Origin: Syntrophomonadaceae bacterium
Lineage (GTDB): Bacteria > Bacillota > Dethiobacteria > DTU022
Assembly (NCBI GenBank): GCA_007119335.1
Contig: SKPU01000227.1
Location: forward strand, 1-13,576
Length of the DNA stretch: 13,576 nt
Direction: 5' to 3'
A model generated the notes under the pieces. It worked only from the letters and a program-made list of their open reading frames with translations. It ran no database searches and was not told the origin of the DNA. Positions 1 to 7,420 of the stretch are shown here, in pieces (positions within the stretch are counted from its first letter, which is position 1; each line of letters opens with the position of its first letter). The position numbers and the translations under genes are program-made.

Positions 1-439
1 TATCGAGGCAGAATTAGAGGCAGAATTAGAAGAGGAAATAGATGAGACAGAGCAAGATGAAGGAGAAAATAGTGGACAAGAAAATGGTGGTGAAGAAAAT
101 GGTGGTGAAGATATTGGAGAGCAAGAAGAAGAAAAGCCTTTACCCCCTGACCACCCTGATGCCTGGGATGAAAGAGATCCTGATGAAGCCGATGTTGACT
201 GGTGGCGTACACCACAGCCCGACCCGACCGGCCCGGAAGATGATAGCGGTGATGAAGATAATGGTATAATCGCACCTCCACCAGGAGCCGAACCCGACAC
301 CATAGGCCCAGACTATGGTGATGAAGATAATGGGGAATTTGAAATTCCGCCAGGGTATGAGCCTGATCCTGCAGGCCCGGGCAACGGAGATTTTGACCTC
401 CCCGGGGATGAGGATTTTGAATTTGAGCCTATATTCTAG
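1..439 (+). CDS. C-terminal part of an acidic protein, cut by the window start
   Basis: The frame is open from base 2 to the TAG at 437-439, giving 145 residues with no start inside the window. The fragment is extremely rich in Glu, Asp, Gly and Pro. It begins with a Glu/Ala/Leu stretch that looks helical or coiled-coil, then a DEGENSGQENGGEENGG stretch, then Pro/Asp-rich segments with short repeated phrases (GDEDNG twice, DPxGP twice) and a WW pair. The same kind of linker occurs in the large secreted protein at 4916-7420: bases 55-91 match 5737-5773 in the same reading phase (DEGENSGQENG against DEGDNGGQDNG). I infer that this is the end of a paralogue of that protein, here ending in the acidic linker without the C-terminal beta repeats. 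The next gene begins 57 bp downstream in the same direction. Function unknown. Confidence 0.75.
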   Translation, partial: IEAELEAELEEEIDETEQDEGENSGQENGGEENGGEDIGEQEEEKPLPPDHPDAWDERDPDEADVDWWRTPQPDPTGPEDDSGDEDNGIIAPPPGAEPDTIGPDYGDEDNGEFEIPPGYEPDPAGPGNGDFDLPGDEDFEFEPIF

Positions 440-496
440 AGAAGACAAGACTGTTTGCTAAAGGCCAAAAATGTTTTTCTGCAAGGGGAGATCTAT

Positions 497-1891
497 ATGC
501 CTGAACAAAGAAATTGCCCGAACTGTTTCCAGATCAATTCTGCTGATACCGGGAAATGCGAAAACTGCGGTGCTGTCATCGCTGAAAACCCGGAGTATAT
601 AGCCAAGAAGGAGCAAGGGGATGGACCGGAGCTCTCCAAAGAGCGGTCTTTGTCCGGGGGTGGGGAGGCGATGCCTGATGAAATGGCGGCAACGGCAAAA
701 CATCCTGCGACACCGCCCCCGCCACTGAAAATATCGTTCCCACCGCCTCCACCGGAGCAGAATGCACCGAAGCCTCCACCTGGACCACCTGCTCCTGACA
801 AAGGGGGTTCTGTGCCTCCGCCTGCTCAAGCGGGCCCGCCGCCAGTACCGGAAAAACCTGTATTTCAACATCCTAGCAGCGAGACTGTCCCGCCCGAGGC
901 AGGCCATGGTTTAAAGCCGCCCCCGCCACCGGGGAAATCAGCACCACCACCCCTGCCCGATCAGAAATCGTTTTCGCCCCCGCAGCCCAAAAAAACTCCC
1001 GCTGCAGATAAGGATGCTGCGTCCCCGCCAAAACCGCCGTCCCCTGGGAAAGCAGCTTCCGGGCCTCCAACCCCACCGGAGATACCCCCTTCATCCGAAG
1101 CGGGCACAACACCGCCATTTCCCCCGCCGGGACTGACTATACCGCCGCCCCCTCCAATTGAAGGCCCGGGCCATCCGGCTCCGGGCAAGGGAGTAGCGAA
1201 GAAAAAGGCCGGCAATACATGGCTTATTGTTATTACCGCTGCTGTTGTTTTTCTGGCCCTGGGGGGTACTGCCGCATATTTTCTGTTTTTTCAAGACAGC
1301 CCTGAGATGGCAGAAGAAGAAGTGTCGGCTGTTGTCAATGACTTAAACCAGGAGCAGACGCCCTGGGAAATCGATGAACCCGATGAAACGACAGAACCTG
1401 GAATAGAAGAATCATATGAACCAGAAGCAGAGGAACCGGATCCGGCACCGGCACCAGAACCGGAGCCGACTCCGGCACCAGAACCGGAGCCGACTCCAGC
1501 GCCAGAACCGGAACAGACACCATCAGAAGAGCCGGAACCCACACCATCAGAAGAACCGGAACCACCACCGCCACCGGCCGATGACCCAAACGATACTGAA
1601 CCGGATTCAAGTTATGGCACTATATCCTGGGACGGAGGGGAATACACGGGAGAACTGGAAAACGGCGTGCCGCACGGGCAGGGCACATGGACTAATGCCA
1701 GTGGCAAAACCTATACCGGGGAATTCAAGGATGGCAGCATCACAGGTTACGGCACTATGGTATTTACCGGTGGTGAAGTATATGTCGGCTATTTTAAAGA
1801 CGGTGTCGGACACGGGCAGGGAACAATGACCCACCCGGACGGCCGGAGGGTCAGCGGAAGCTGGATCAATGGCGAATATCAGGAAGAATGA
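497..1891 (+). CDS. Membrane protein: N-terminal zinc ribbon, proline-rich region, one TM helix, C-terminal MORN repeats
   Basis: This gives 464 residues from the ATG at 497, which has AGGGGAG six bases upstream; an in-frame TTG at 455 has no such site. Residues 7-24 form a zinc ribbon with two Cys-x2-Cys knuckles (C7, C10, C21, C24). Residues about 60-235 are dominated by proline, with runs of five prolines. Residues about 241-265 form one hydrophobic membrane helix. Residues 319-358 are five 8-residue repeats such as APEPEPTP. Residues 383-464 hold three full 23-residue MORN repeats (YTGELENG, YTGEFKDG, YVGYFKDG) and a partial fourth. With the zinc ribbon inside the cell, the Glu/Pro stalk and MORN domain would face outward. 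The function of this arrangement is unknown; MORN repeats often bind lipids or proteins. The Pro-rich part is clearly more GC-rich than neighbouring genes, as proline codons require. Confidence 0.9.
   Translation: MPEQRNCPNCFQINSADTGKCENCGAVIAENPEYIAKKEQGDGPELSKERSLSGGGEAMPDEMAATAKHPATPPPPLKISFPPPPPEQNAPKPPPGPPAPDKGGSVPPPAQAGPPPVPEKPVFQHPSSETVPPEAGHGLKPPPPPGKSAPPPLPDQKSFSPPQPKKTPAADKDAASPPKPPSPGKAASGPPTPPEIPPSSEAGTTPPFPPPGLTIPPPPPIEGPGHPAPGKGVAKKKAGNTWLIVITAAVVFLALGGTAAYFLFFQDSPEMAEEEVSAVVNDLNQEQTPWEIDEPDETTEPGIEESYEPEAEEPDPAPAPEPEPTPAPEPEPTPAPEPEQTPSEEPEPTPSEEPEPPPPPADDPNDTEPDSSYGTISWDGGEYTGELENGVPHGQGTWTNASGKTYTGEFKDGSITGYGTMVFTGGEVYVGYFKDGVGHGQGTMTHPDGRRVSGSWINGEYQEE
1451..1570 (+). repeat. 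Five tandem 24-bp units coding for the Glu/Pro stalk
   Basis: Five consecutive 24-bp units start at 1451, 1475, 1499, 1523 and 1547. They encode APEPEPTP, APEPEPTP, APEPEQTP, SEEPEPTP and SEEPEPPP. The first two are almost identical at the DNA level and the last two form a diverged subtype. They lie between the membrane helix and the MORN domain and probably form an extended spacer whose length can change by slippage without breaking the frame. Confidence 0.85.
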
Positions 1892-2043
1892 GTTCGCCAT
1901 GAAATAGTTGGATGTAAACTCAATAATTAATATTTTAGGAAAAAGGGAGGAAGAACAACCCCCGGTTCTTACGGGTATTTGGAAAAAAGAAATGGTTCAA
2001 CAGTTTTAAAGATGTTTTTAATCTAAGTTAGGAGGAAGAAAAA

Positions 2044-2661
2044 ATGCTAAAAAAAAGGCTTCAATGGCAGCTGTTATTAGTCATGGTGTCAATGTTAGTG
2101 TTGGTTTTCTCCTTAACAGGATGCGGTATCTTGGCTCGTGATGATGCTTCTCCGCCTGAGGCAGATGAAGCGTCAGAACCCCCTGCTGTAGATGTGTCGG
2201 AAGAATTACCAGAAGAACAAGAAACACCCGAAGTACAAAGTGAGGAGGTTGCTCCTGACACCTCTGATTTATGGGCTCCAGCAGCACATAGTGGGGTTGG
2301 CGGTAACCTGCCTAAAAAGGATGATGTTCCCTATCCCGTTTACCCCGGCGCACAGATTCACAATCATGGTTGGGTGGGAGAAAACCAGGAAAGTAATGTG
2401 ATCTGGATGATAACTACTGACCCACCCGATTCTGTTTTTGCTTTCTACAAGGAAGAGTTGGCGGGATGGCACTCCAACCAAAACGGGCACATGGGCTTCA
2501 GTCTTCTTTGGCAGGGCGATGCCGGTGATGAGGAGCATGCATGTACCCTCCTTATACCAGCTATTTTGATATCAGAACCTCATGAGATGCAGCTTGAATA
2601 TATGGATGAATGGCTGCCAGGTGTCCAGGCAGAAATAACTGTGGCCTATCCGGCTGATTAG
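2044..2661 (+). CDS. Predicted lipoprotein with an acidic linker and a C-terminal globular domain
   Basis: 205 residues; the ATG is preceded by AGGAGG at 2030-2035 with an 8-base gap. The N-terminus has positive residues, a hydrophobic core and the lipobox L-T-G-C with Cys27, so it should be exported and lipid-anchored on the outer face of the membrane. Residues about 30-75 are a Glu/Pro-rich linker. Residues about 93-205 form a compact domain with the pattern PYPVYPGA, then TDPPDSVFAFYKEELAGW. A 'YPGA ... T-dp-V-FY-L-W' pattern is seen in several small bacterial lipoproteins of unknown function. It is the first of four consecutive lipoprotein genes; the next starts 57 bp downstream. No enzyme motif is visible. 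Confidence is high for the lipoprotein nature, low for any role. Confidence 0.88.
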   Translation: MLKKRLQWQLLLVMVSMLVLVFSLTGCGILARDDASPPEADEASEPPAVDVSEELPEEQETPEVQSEEVAPDTSDLWAPAAHSGVGGNLPKKDDVPYPVYPGAQIHNHGWVGENQESNVIWMITTDPPDSVFAFYKEELAGWHSNQNGHMGFSLLWQGDAGDEEHACTLLIPAILISEPHEMQLEYMDEWLPGVQAEITVAYPAD

Positions 2662-2718
2662 AAGATATCAAAGCTTGATCTGCCTGTATAAAAACTAAAC
2701 CCCGGGGAGGCGGGTACC

Positions 2719-3537
2719 GTGAAATACTTTAAGTTTAATGTGGCATTACTCTGTGTTCTGGTTGTTTTGATGCCTTTGTTTGCAGTGGGCTGTTTGGAAG
2801 ACATGGAAGCAGTTTTTGACCTGGTTAACCAAATTATTTCGGAACAGGTCGACCCGGCAGCAGAACCCGGGCCTGCAGCGGCCGGTGATTCGAACAACTT
2901 CGAAGATAGTGCCGACACAGCAGAAGAAGTTACTTTCGAGCCAATGTCTGCAGAAGAAGGCTGGGTTGACTTTGGCACTTTTGTAAAACTAGTCGAGAGC
3001 GCTCGCTGGAAAGGTATAAGCCCGGGTTGTTATGATGGAGAATCTTTAACCACTTACGACTACTTAGGAACTGAAACGATTGACGGGATTACTGCTGATA
3101 AGATAGAGGGCAGTTTTACTGTTAACGGCGGTGATAGAACGGCTTGGACCATGTGGGTCGATCATGGCGGAAACGTCGTAAAAGCAGAAGCTAACGGATC
3201 AGAGATGGAACCGGATACTTACGGCTTTTTTAGCATGAGTGCCGTTCCAATTCTTGTACCTTTTACCCTGCCCGATCCCGAGTTCAACAGCGAATTTAAA
3301 AGATCTCTGGCCGGAGAGAATGTTCCCGGGTGGGAACTTCAAAGCTTCGAACGAAACCCGGGCAACATAGGTGGAAAAGCGGCATATATCTGCGAAGCTT
3401 CATTTATACACCCGGCCTGGGACAGCCAGGTTGCATCTTTTACTCACGGTGATTTCGGAAGCTTTAAGCTGCTGCTTGAAATCTACCAGGCTTATAGCTC
3501 GAGTTCTACAAAAACCGAATCACTCACTTTTCGCTAG
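2719..3537 (+). CDS. Predicted lipoprotein, possibly with a LolA/LppX-like beta fold
   Basis: 272 residues from a GTG start; GGGGAGG at 2704-2710 lies 8 bases upstream, which decides the start. The signal peptide ends in A-V-G-C with Cys25, an acceptable if not ideal lipobox. An acidic Ala/Pro/Glu-rich linker runs to about residue 75. The rest looks like a beta-rich domain: the stretch 'YLGTETIDGITADKIEG ... WTMWVDHGGNVVKAEANG' alternates strands in the way of lipoproteins that report or carry a hydrophobic ligand. That fold suggestion is inference from the pattern only. Cys102 and Cys225 in the mature part could pair. It lies in the run of lipoproteins, 57 bp after the previous gene and 73 bp before the next. 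Confidence 0.87.
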   Translation: MKYFKFNVALLCVLVVLMPLFAVGCLEDMEAVFDLVNQIISEQVDPAAEPGPAAAGDSNNFEDSADTAEEVTFEPMSAEEGWVDFGTFVKLVESARWKGISPGCYDGESLTTYDYLGTETIDGITADKIEGSFTVNGGDRTAWTMWVDHGGNVVKAEANGSEMEPDTYGFFSMSAVPILVPFTLPDPEFNSEFKRSLAGENVPGWELQSFERNPGNIGGKAAYICEASFIHPAWDSQVASFTHGDFGSFKLLLEIYQAYSSSSTKTESLTFR

Positions 3538-3597
3538 AAAGAAATTTCGGAGATGCTGTTTACCGTACTGCCAGGGCTGTTAAGGTGTTATTTGAAA

Positions 3598-3604
3598 AAG
3601 GAGG
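3598..3604 (+). promoter_or_regulatory. Ribosome binding site deciding the start of the third lipoprotein
   Basis: AAGGAGG lies directly against the TTG at 3605, so that codon cannot be the start. The in-frame TTG codons at 3611 and 3614 lie 6 and 9 bases downstream and are the likely starts. Confidence 0.7.
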
Positions 3605-3610
3605 TTGACT

Positions 3611-4108
3611 TTGTTGAAAAAAGCATTACTTCTGGTATTGGCGCTTATTTGGGTTGCCATGGTATTGGGATGCGGCGGTACTGCAGACGACATATCGCAA
3701 GAATCCGATCCAGGGCTGGATGAGATTGTAGAAACTGTGGAAGGTGTAGTTGAAGAAGTTGCTGGTAATGAAGAGGATATGGAATACGAGCATTTGCATG
3801 ATCAGTTTGTAGCGCTTATAGATTATTTTAGTAATCAAGGTCTTAATGTTGAAGATGTCTATGAAGTTGAATATCAAGACATGATCGGTTCAGCACATGC
3901 AATGGCTTTGAGATTAGAAGGTGGTTACCTGGAGTTCTACCTCTATGATCCGGCCACTGCCGAAGAAGAAACATTAAGCAAGCTGGAAAAAGCTCGCAGC
4001 ACCGGTGTTTTTCAGGATCTTGAAGTATCAGTAAATGGCAACTTGATGTTGATGCATTTTGAACATCCGGCTCTGGAAGAGGTTATTGATGTATTTATGA
4101 CATACTGA
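3611..4108 (+). CDS. Small acidic predicted lipoprotein
   Basis: 165 residues from the TTG at 3611; TTG at 3614, one codon shorter, is equally possible. The N-terminus MLKKALLLVLALIWVAMVLG ends in the lipobox V-L-G-C with Cys21. After the Cys comes an acidic stretch of about 35 residues and then a domain of about 110 residues with mixed helix and strand character ('LHDQFVALIDYFSNQGLNVEDVYEV', 'AMALRLEGGYLEFYLYD', 'LSKLEKARSTG'). This alternation resembles small ligand-binding or inhibitor-type lipoprotein domains, but I do not recognise a family. It is the third lipoprotein gene of the run, with 111 bp before the next. Confidence 0.85.
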   Translation: MLKKALLLVLALIWVAMVLGCGGTADDISQESDPGLDEIVETVEGVVEEVAGNEEDMEYEHLHDQFVALIDYFSNQGLNVEDVYEVEYQDMIGSAHAMALRLEGGYLEFYLYDPATAEEETLSKLEKARSTGVFQDLEVSVNGNLMLMHFEHPALEEVIDVFMTY

Positions 4109-4219
4109 TTGATTTTGTAAAATGCACCACATGGAAAATTCTCAAGAAATAAATTATTTGATTTGAAATGGAATTTAGGATCGATATTTAAGCCTTCATA
4201 AGAAACTGGAGGAATTAGC

Positions 4220-4843
4220 ATGTCAAAACTTAATCTAACCTGTTTAATGCTGGTAGTCTTGGTTTTTATACTTTTATGGAGTGGAGGTTGCGGGATGATT
4301 GGCCAGGAACTGGATCTGCCTGAAAATATCATAGAAGTTATCCCCAGCGGGTTCAGCTTTGAATCAGAACAAACCAAAGATATTCGGGAACATAGCGCAC
4401 AGGCAGAAGAAATTATCAAAGATAAACTTGAGAGCCAGCAGTGGATTTTTTCCTACCCTGGTTCTGTGGAAGAAGCGCTGGCTGAACTGGACATTCCAGC
4501 AAATGCAATGGTCATCGGGCCTTATGAGGTTTCGATCACAGATATTGTTAATCCTTCTTTGTTGGACTATGGGAAAGAAGACCTTGAAGGGTCAATGGGA
4601 AGCGAATGGTTTGAAGAAGCTAGTATAAAAACAAGGGAATGGCAAGGTCAGCAACAAATCTTTGCCGAAGTGATTTTTTATCACGAGAGTGACTCTGAAA
4701 GCCCTGGCTCCGGCACATTTGAGCAATATCCGGAACAAGGCTACTGGTCAATTACGCTTGTTTATCCCACAATTGATCTGGAGCATCTGGAGTTACTTGA
4801 GGAAACCTCAGTCAGTATTATGCGCCTTAATTACAAGTTTTGA
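4220..4843 (+). CDS. Predicted exported protein, probably a lipoprotein
   Basis: 207 residues; the ATG has GGAGG (4209-4213) six bases upstream. The N-terminus has a Lys, a hydrophobic core and then W-S-G-G-C with Cys24. The residue at -3 is Ser instead of Leu, Val or Ile, so this lipobox is weaker than those of the three preceding genes. If it is not lipidated it would be membrane-anchored or secreted. The mature part is acidic, with a helical section ('EQTKDIREHSAQAEEIIKDK') and a beta-rich second half ('MVIGPYEVSITDIV', 'QIFAEVIFYHES', 'GYWSITLVYPTIDLEHL'). I do not recognise a family. It is the last of the four small envelope proteins and lies 72 bp before the large surface protein. Confidence 0.83.
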   Translation: MSKLNLTCLMLVVLVFILLWSGGCGMIGQELDLPENIIEVIPSGFSFESEQTKDIREHSAQAEEIIKDKLESQQWIFSYPGSVEEALAELDIPANAMVIGPYEVSITDIVNPSLLDYGKEDLEGSMGSEWFEEASIKTREWQGQQQIFAEVIFYHESDSESPGSGTFEQYPEQGYWSITLVYPTIDLEHLELLEETSVSIMRLNYKF

Positions 4844-4900
4844 TCCAAATTAAGATTTAATCGGATTACCTTAAGTTCTAGGTGGTTAATTAATTTTAAT

Positions 4901-4906
4901 AAGGAG
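4901..4906 (+). promoter_or_regulatory. Ribosome binding site deciding the start of the large surface protein
   Basis: AAGGAG runs directly into the ATG at 4907, which is too close for initiation. In-frame GTG at 4913 (6-base gap) and ATG at 4916 (9-base gap) fit better. I chose 4916. Confidence 0.65.
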
Positions 4907-4915
4907 ATGGCAGTG

Positions 4916-7420
4916 ATGAGGATGTGTAAAAGTAAAATGCAGCATTGCGGATGGTCTAAACTGGTAGCAAGCGTTATAGTGCTGCTGCTAATTTTAAATC
5001 TGGGTTTTACACCGCTATCAGCACAGAACAACTCCGAAAATGATGAGGAAGACGATGGCTACCGGACTCCGGATGCTTCACGGGAGGAGCTGGATCCGTT
5101 AGTTTTAGCAGTGCTGATAGACAAACTGAATATTAACGGTTTGGATGATCCAGCCCTGCTAAACATATTGGAGTACGAAAGTTTGGAAGAAATGCTGGAT
5201 GCCGCTGGTTTTGATGATCCAGCCCTGCTAAACATATTGGGGTACGATAGTATGGAAGAAATGCTGGCTTCTGGGAAATTTAGCATGGATGACTTTTTAA
5301 CTGCCGCTGGATTGCCAATACCTGCCAGGCACGGGGATAGTTTATTTCCAGATTTGGGTATGGGTGGACCCAGTCTTAGCCCCTGGGATTCACAAGATCA
5401 GCTCGGCGAAGATCCGAGTTTTCATGCCTTGTCTGGAGGCAGTTATCCAGACTATCTGGATCAACAGGCTAATAGGAACCGTAGAATCGGAAATTTTTTA
5501 AGTGGGGTAAGCGCAGCTGCAGGAGTTATAGCACTTGGTTCCCTGGGTACTACGGCAGGTCTAAGTGCGCCAGTAAGTGCTCTACTTGGCGCTACAAGCT
5601 TGGCATGTACTGGAATGGCTAGGTTGGCTAATCACGTAGCCAATGAACAGGAAGCTGAAGCGGAACAAATTCGTGCAGAAGAAGCAGCAGAAACAGAAGC
5701 AAGAGCAACTGCCCAGGAAGAAGCAGCAGAAGAGGAAGATGAAGGAGATAATGGTGGGCAAGATAACGGTGAGGGAGTAAGACCGGCATGCGAATGTGAA
5801 GGTAGTTGCACGTGTGGAGATAATGGAGAACAAGAAGATGATAAAGACACCCCTGCATATTGTCCTATTACTGGACCGTCTTATCCTGATGATGATCATG
5901 ACGAAGACGATGTTTATTATGACCCAAGCGTGGGAGGACCTGACCCTGCCGGTCCTGACGACGAATATGACGACAGTGAACGCCAGGCAAGAGAATGGTG
6001 GGAAACTTATAGACCTGATGAAATTATTGTGCATCCAGACCTTGTTACAGGAGATACGGGAGAATTTGTAGATGATAGATTTTGGGATGTTGACCCCGCT
6101 GAAGAAGATACTTACGATGACCCCGAAATTCCTGAATTTGGCCTCACTTTTAATGCGCTAGATTCTAATTTGGCAGCCAGGGCTTCAGATCATGCCATGA
6201 GTTTGGCAGAGGACTATTTTGCTGATAGGGGCGTGGCACTAACAACGGTAGAAATGGAGGCGCTGAACATTGTAATTGGCAGGTTTGTTAATGATGGCTT
6301 CGTGGAACAGGCTGTTAGGGATATCAGGGAAGTCAATGAAGAACTGGGCATCCCTCCCTTGACTGTATTTGGAGAAATGGTGGCTGTAAACTTGATATTG
6401 GACGATTTAAGTCTTCTCGAAATTTATATGTTTGATATCCTTGATGATGCAACCGCAACAGCTGAGTATTATACTCACATGCCATCTATGCCGTCCGCCC
6501 ACATTCTTACCGTTAACTCATCAGGGCAAAGCGGAGTTAACATCTCCAGCAATACCGGGCATAGTGGCGTAACAAATTACTCAGGGTATGTGGAGTCCGG
6601 CACAGAAATTCACCTAGAAGCCGCAGAATACGTCGGTTCCGGTGATTCGCGCTATACTTTCGAGCGCTGGGCGGGTGCAGTGGAGAGCACAAACCGATCT
6701 ATCACCTTTACCCTGGATGATGATATGGCTGTGACCGCTCATTATGTAGCAGATAAACCGGCAGACGACCCGGTAGACGACCCAGTAGATGACCCTACAG
6801 ATGAAGATCCGGTGCAATTTCCCCCTGCTTCCTATACTCTGACCGTCAACTCGACGGGAGACAATAGGGTTGGCGTTGATATAACCAGCAACACCGGTCA
6901 CGGGGGCAAAACCAACTACCAGGTAGCTAATATTGATCTACAGGCCCAGGTTCACCTGGAAGCCCCGGAATACCTGGGTTCCGGTGCAGAGCGCAAGAGC
7001 TTTAGCAGTTGGTCGGGAGCGATTAGCAGCTCGAACAGGTCAATTAACCTGGTCATGGATGGAGAAAAAGCTGTAACAGCCCACTACGTTGCCGATCCGG
7101 AAGTAATTGAGGAGCCCGATGATCCGGTAGAGCCGCCGGAAAAATATACCCTGTCGGTAAAATCACCTGCAGACGATCCCTCAATGAAAATTGGAGTGAA
7201 TATTACCAGCAAAACAGGCCATGGCGGTAGGACACCGTATACAATAACAGGTATCGAACAGGGCACGGAAGTACACCTGCAAGCCCCGGCAGACATTGAA
7301 CAAATAGAAAGCTATTTTACAGGCTGGTCGGGTGCGGTCTCCGATACAAACCGTTCGATTACCTTTATTATGGATGCGAATAAATCAGTAACAGTAGAGT
7401 ACTGGTTTGAGCTGTTTTAA
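4916..7420 (+). CDS. Large secreted multi-domain surface protein with three InlB-type beta repeats
   Basis: 834 residues from the ATG at 4916. A signal peptide ends near PLSA-QN, suggesting signal peptidase I cleavage around residue 38; there is no lipobox, LPxTG or S-layer motif. From the N-terminus: two 23-residue repeats (residues 77-122, DDPALLNIL-Y-S-EEML); a Gly/Ala-rich hydrophobic segment (about 195-235) that could insert into a membrane; an Ala/Glu/Arg helix likely to be a coiled coil; an acidic linker with C292, C294, C298, C300 and C316; a helical domain (about 415-520); then three beta repeats at 529-613, 640-727 and 744-834, separated by Asp/Pro linkers. Each repeat has 'L-V-S ... 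G-V-I-S-TGH-G-T-Y ... V-HL-A ... F-W-GA-NRSI-F ... VTAHY', typical of InlB/Flg_new-type bacterial repeats of surface proteins. It ends in YWFELF. A surface or adhesive role is inference. Confidence 0.88.
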   Translation: MRMCKSKMQHCGWSKLVASVIVLLLILNLGFTPLSAQNNSENDEEDDGYRTPDASREELDPLVLAVLIDKLNINGLDDPALLNILEYESLEEMLDAAGFDDPALLNILGYDSMEEMLASGKFSMDDFLTAAGLPIPARHGDSLFPDLGMGGPSLSPWDSQDQLGEDPSFHALSGGSYPDYLDQQANRNRRIGNFLSGVSAAAGVIALGSLGTTAGLSAPVSALLGATSLACTGMARLANHVANEQEAEAEQIRAEEAAETEARATAQEEAAEEEDEGDNGGQDNGEGVRPACECEGSCTCGDNGEQEDDKDTPAYCPITGPSYPDDDHDEDDVYYDPSVGGPDPAGPDDEYDDSERQAREWWETYRPDEIIVHPDLVTGDTGEFVDDRFWDVDPAEEDTYDDPEIPEFGLTFNALDSNLAARASDHAMSLAEDYFADRGVALTTVEMEALNIVIGRFVNDGFVEQAVRDIREVNEELGIPPLTVFGEMVAVNLILDDLSLLEIYMFDILDDATATAEYYTHMPSMPSAHILTVNSSGQSGVNISSNTGHSGVTNYSGYVESGTEIHLEAAEYVGSGDSRYTFERWAGAVESTNRSITFTLDDDMAVTAHYVADKPADDPVDDPVDDPTDEDPVQFPPASYTLTVNSTGDNRVGVDITSNTGHGGKTNYQVANIDLQAQVHLEAPEYLGSGAERKSFSSWSGAISSSNRSINLVMDGEKAVTAHYVADPEVIEEPDDPVEPPEKYTLSVKSPADDPSMKIGVNITSKTGHGGRTPYTITGIEQGTEVHLQAPADIEQIESYFTGWSGAVSDTNRSITFIMDANKSVTVEYWFELF
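5144..5281 (+). repeat. Two tandem 69-bp units coding for a 23-residue repeat
   Basis: Units start at 5144 and 5213. The first 55 bases differ at only three positions, and the first 28 are identical. They encode DDPALLNILEYESLEEML and DDPALLNILGYDSMEEML, each followed by five variable residues. The preceding stretch, 'DPLVLAVLIDKLNINGL', may be a decayed earlier copy. The near identity of the DNA means the duplication is recent or maintained by recombination. Confidence 0.9.
6500..7417 (+). repeat. Three InlB-type beta repeats at the end of the large surface protein
   Basis: Copies lie at about 6500-6754, 6833-7096 and 7145-7417 and encode 85-91 residues each. All carry the TGHxG core, an HLxA strand, W-(A/S)-GA followed by NRSI, and a final VT(A/V)xY strand. 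The linkers are Asp/Pro-rich (DDPVDDPVDDPTDEDP between copies 1 and 2). The copies have diverged in DNA, unlike the N-terminal tandem repeat. A fourth relative forms the end of the gene at 8211-9458. Confidence 0.85.

Noticed and set aside
42..269. Plus-strand open frame MRQSKMKEKIV...
   Set aside because: It overlaps the in-phase acidic gene tail ending at 439, which is supported by homology with 5737-5773; the Lys/Met-rich product is a frame shadow.
458..907. Long minus-strand open frames opposite the proline-rich gene (also 961-1215 and 1291-1542)
   Set aside because: They mirror the biased Pro/Glu codons on the other strand, have no ribosome binding sites and give low-complexity Gly/Ser/Arg proteins.
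1908..1935. Possible promoter TTGGAT-17-TATTTT upstream of the first lipoprotein
   Set aside because: Only 3 of 6 and 4 of 6 matches in AT-rich DNA; not strong enough to call.
1951..1971. Small hairpin AGAAC...GTTCT between the MORN gene and the first lipoprotein
   Set aside because: The stem is five base pairs and no T-run follows, so it does not qualify as a terminator or leader structure.
5144..5281. CRISPR-like reading of the tandem repeat
   Set aside because: The two units are directly adjacent, coding and in frame, with no unique spacers.
5582..6034. Minus-strand open frame of 150 codons opposite the large surface protein
   Set aside because: It is antisense to Glu/Asp-rich codons, giving a Phe/Ile/Ser/Leu-rich product with no start signal.
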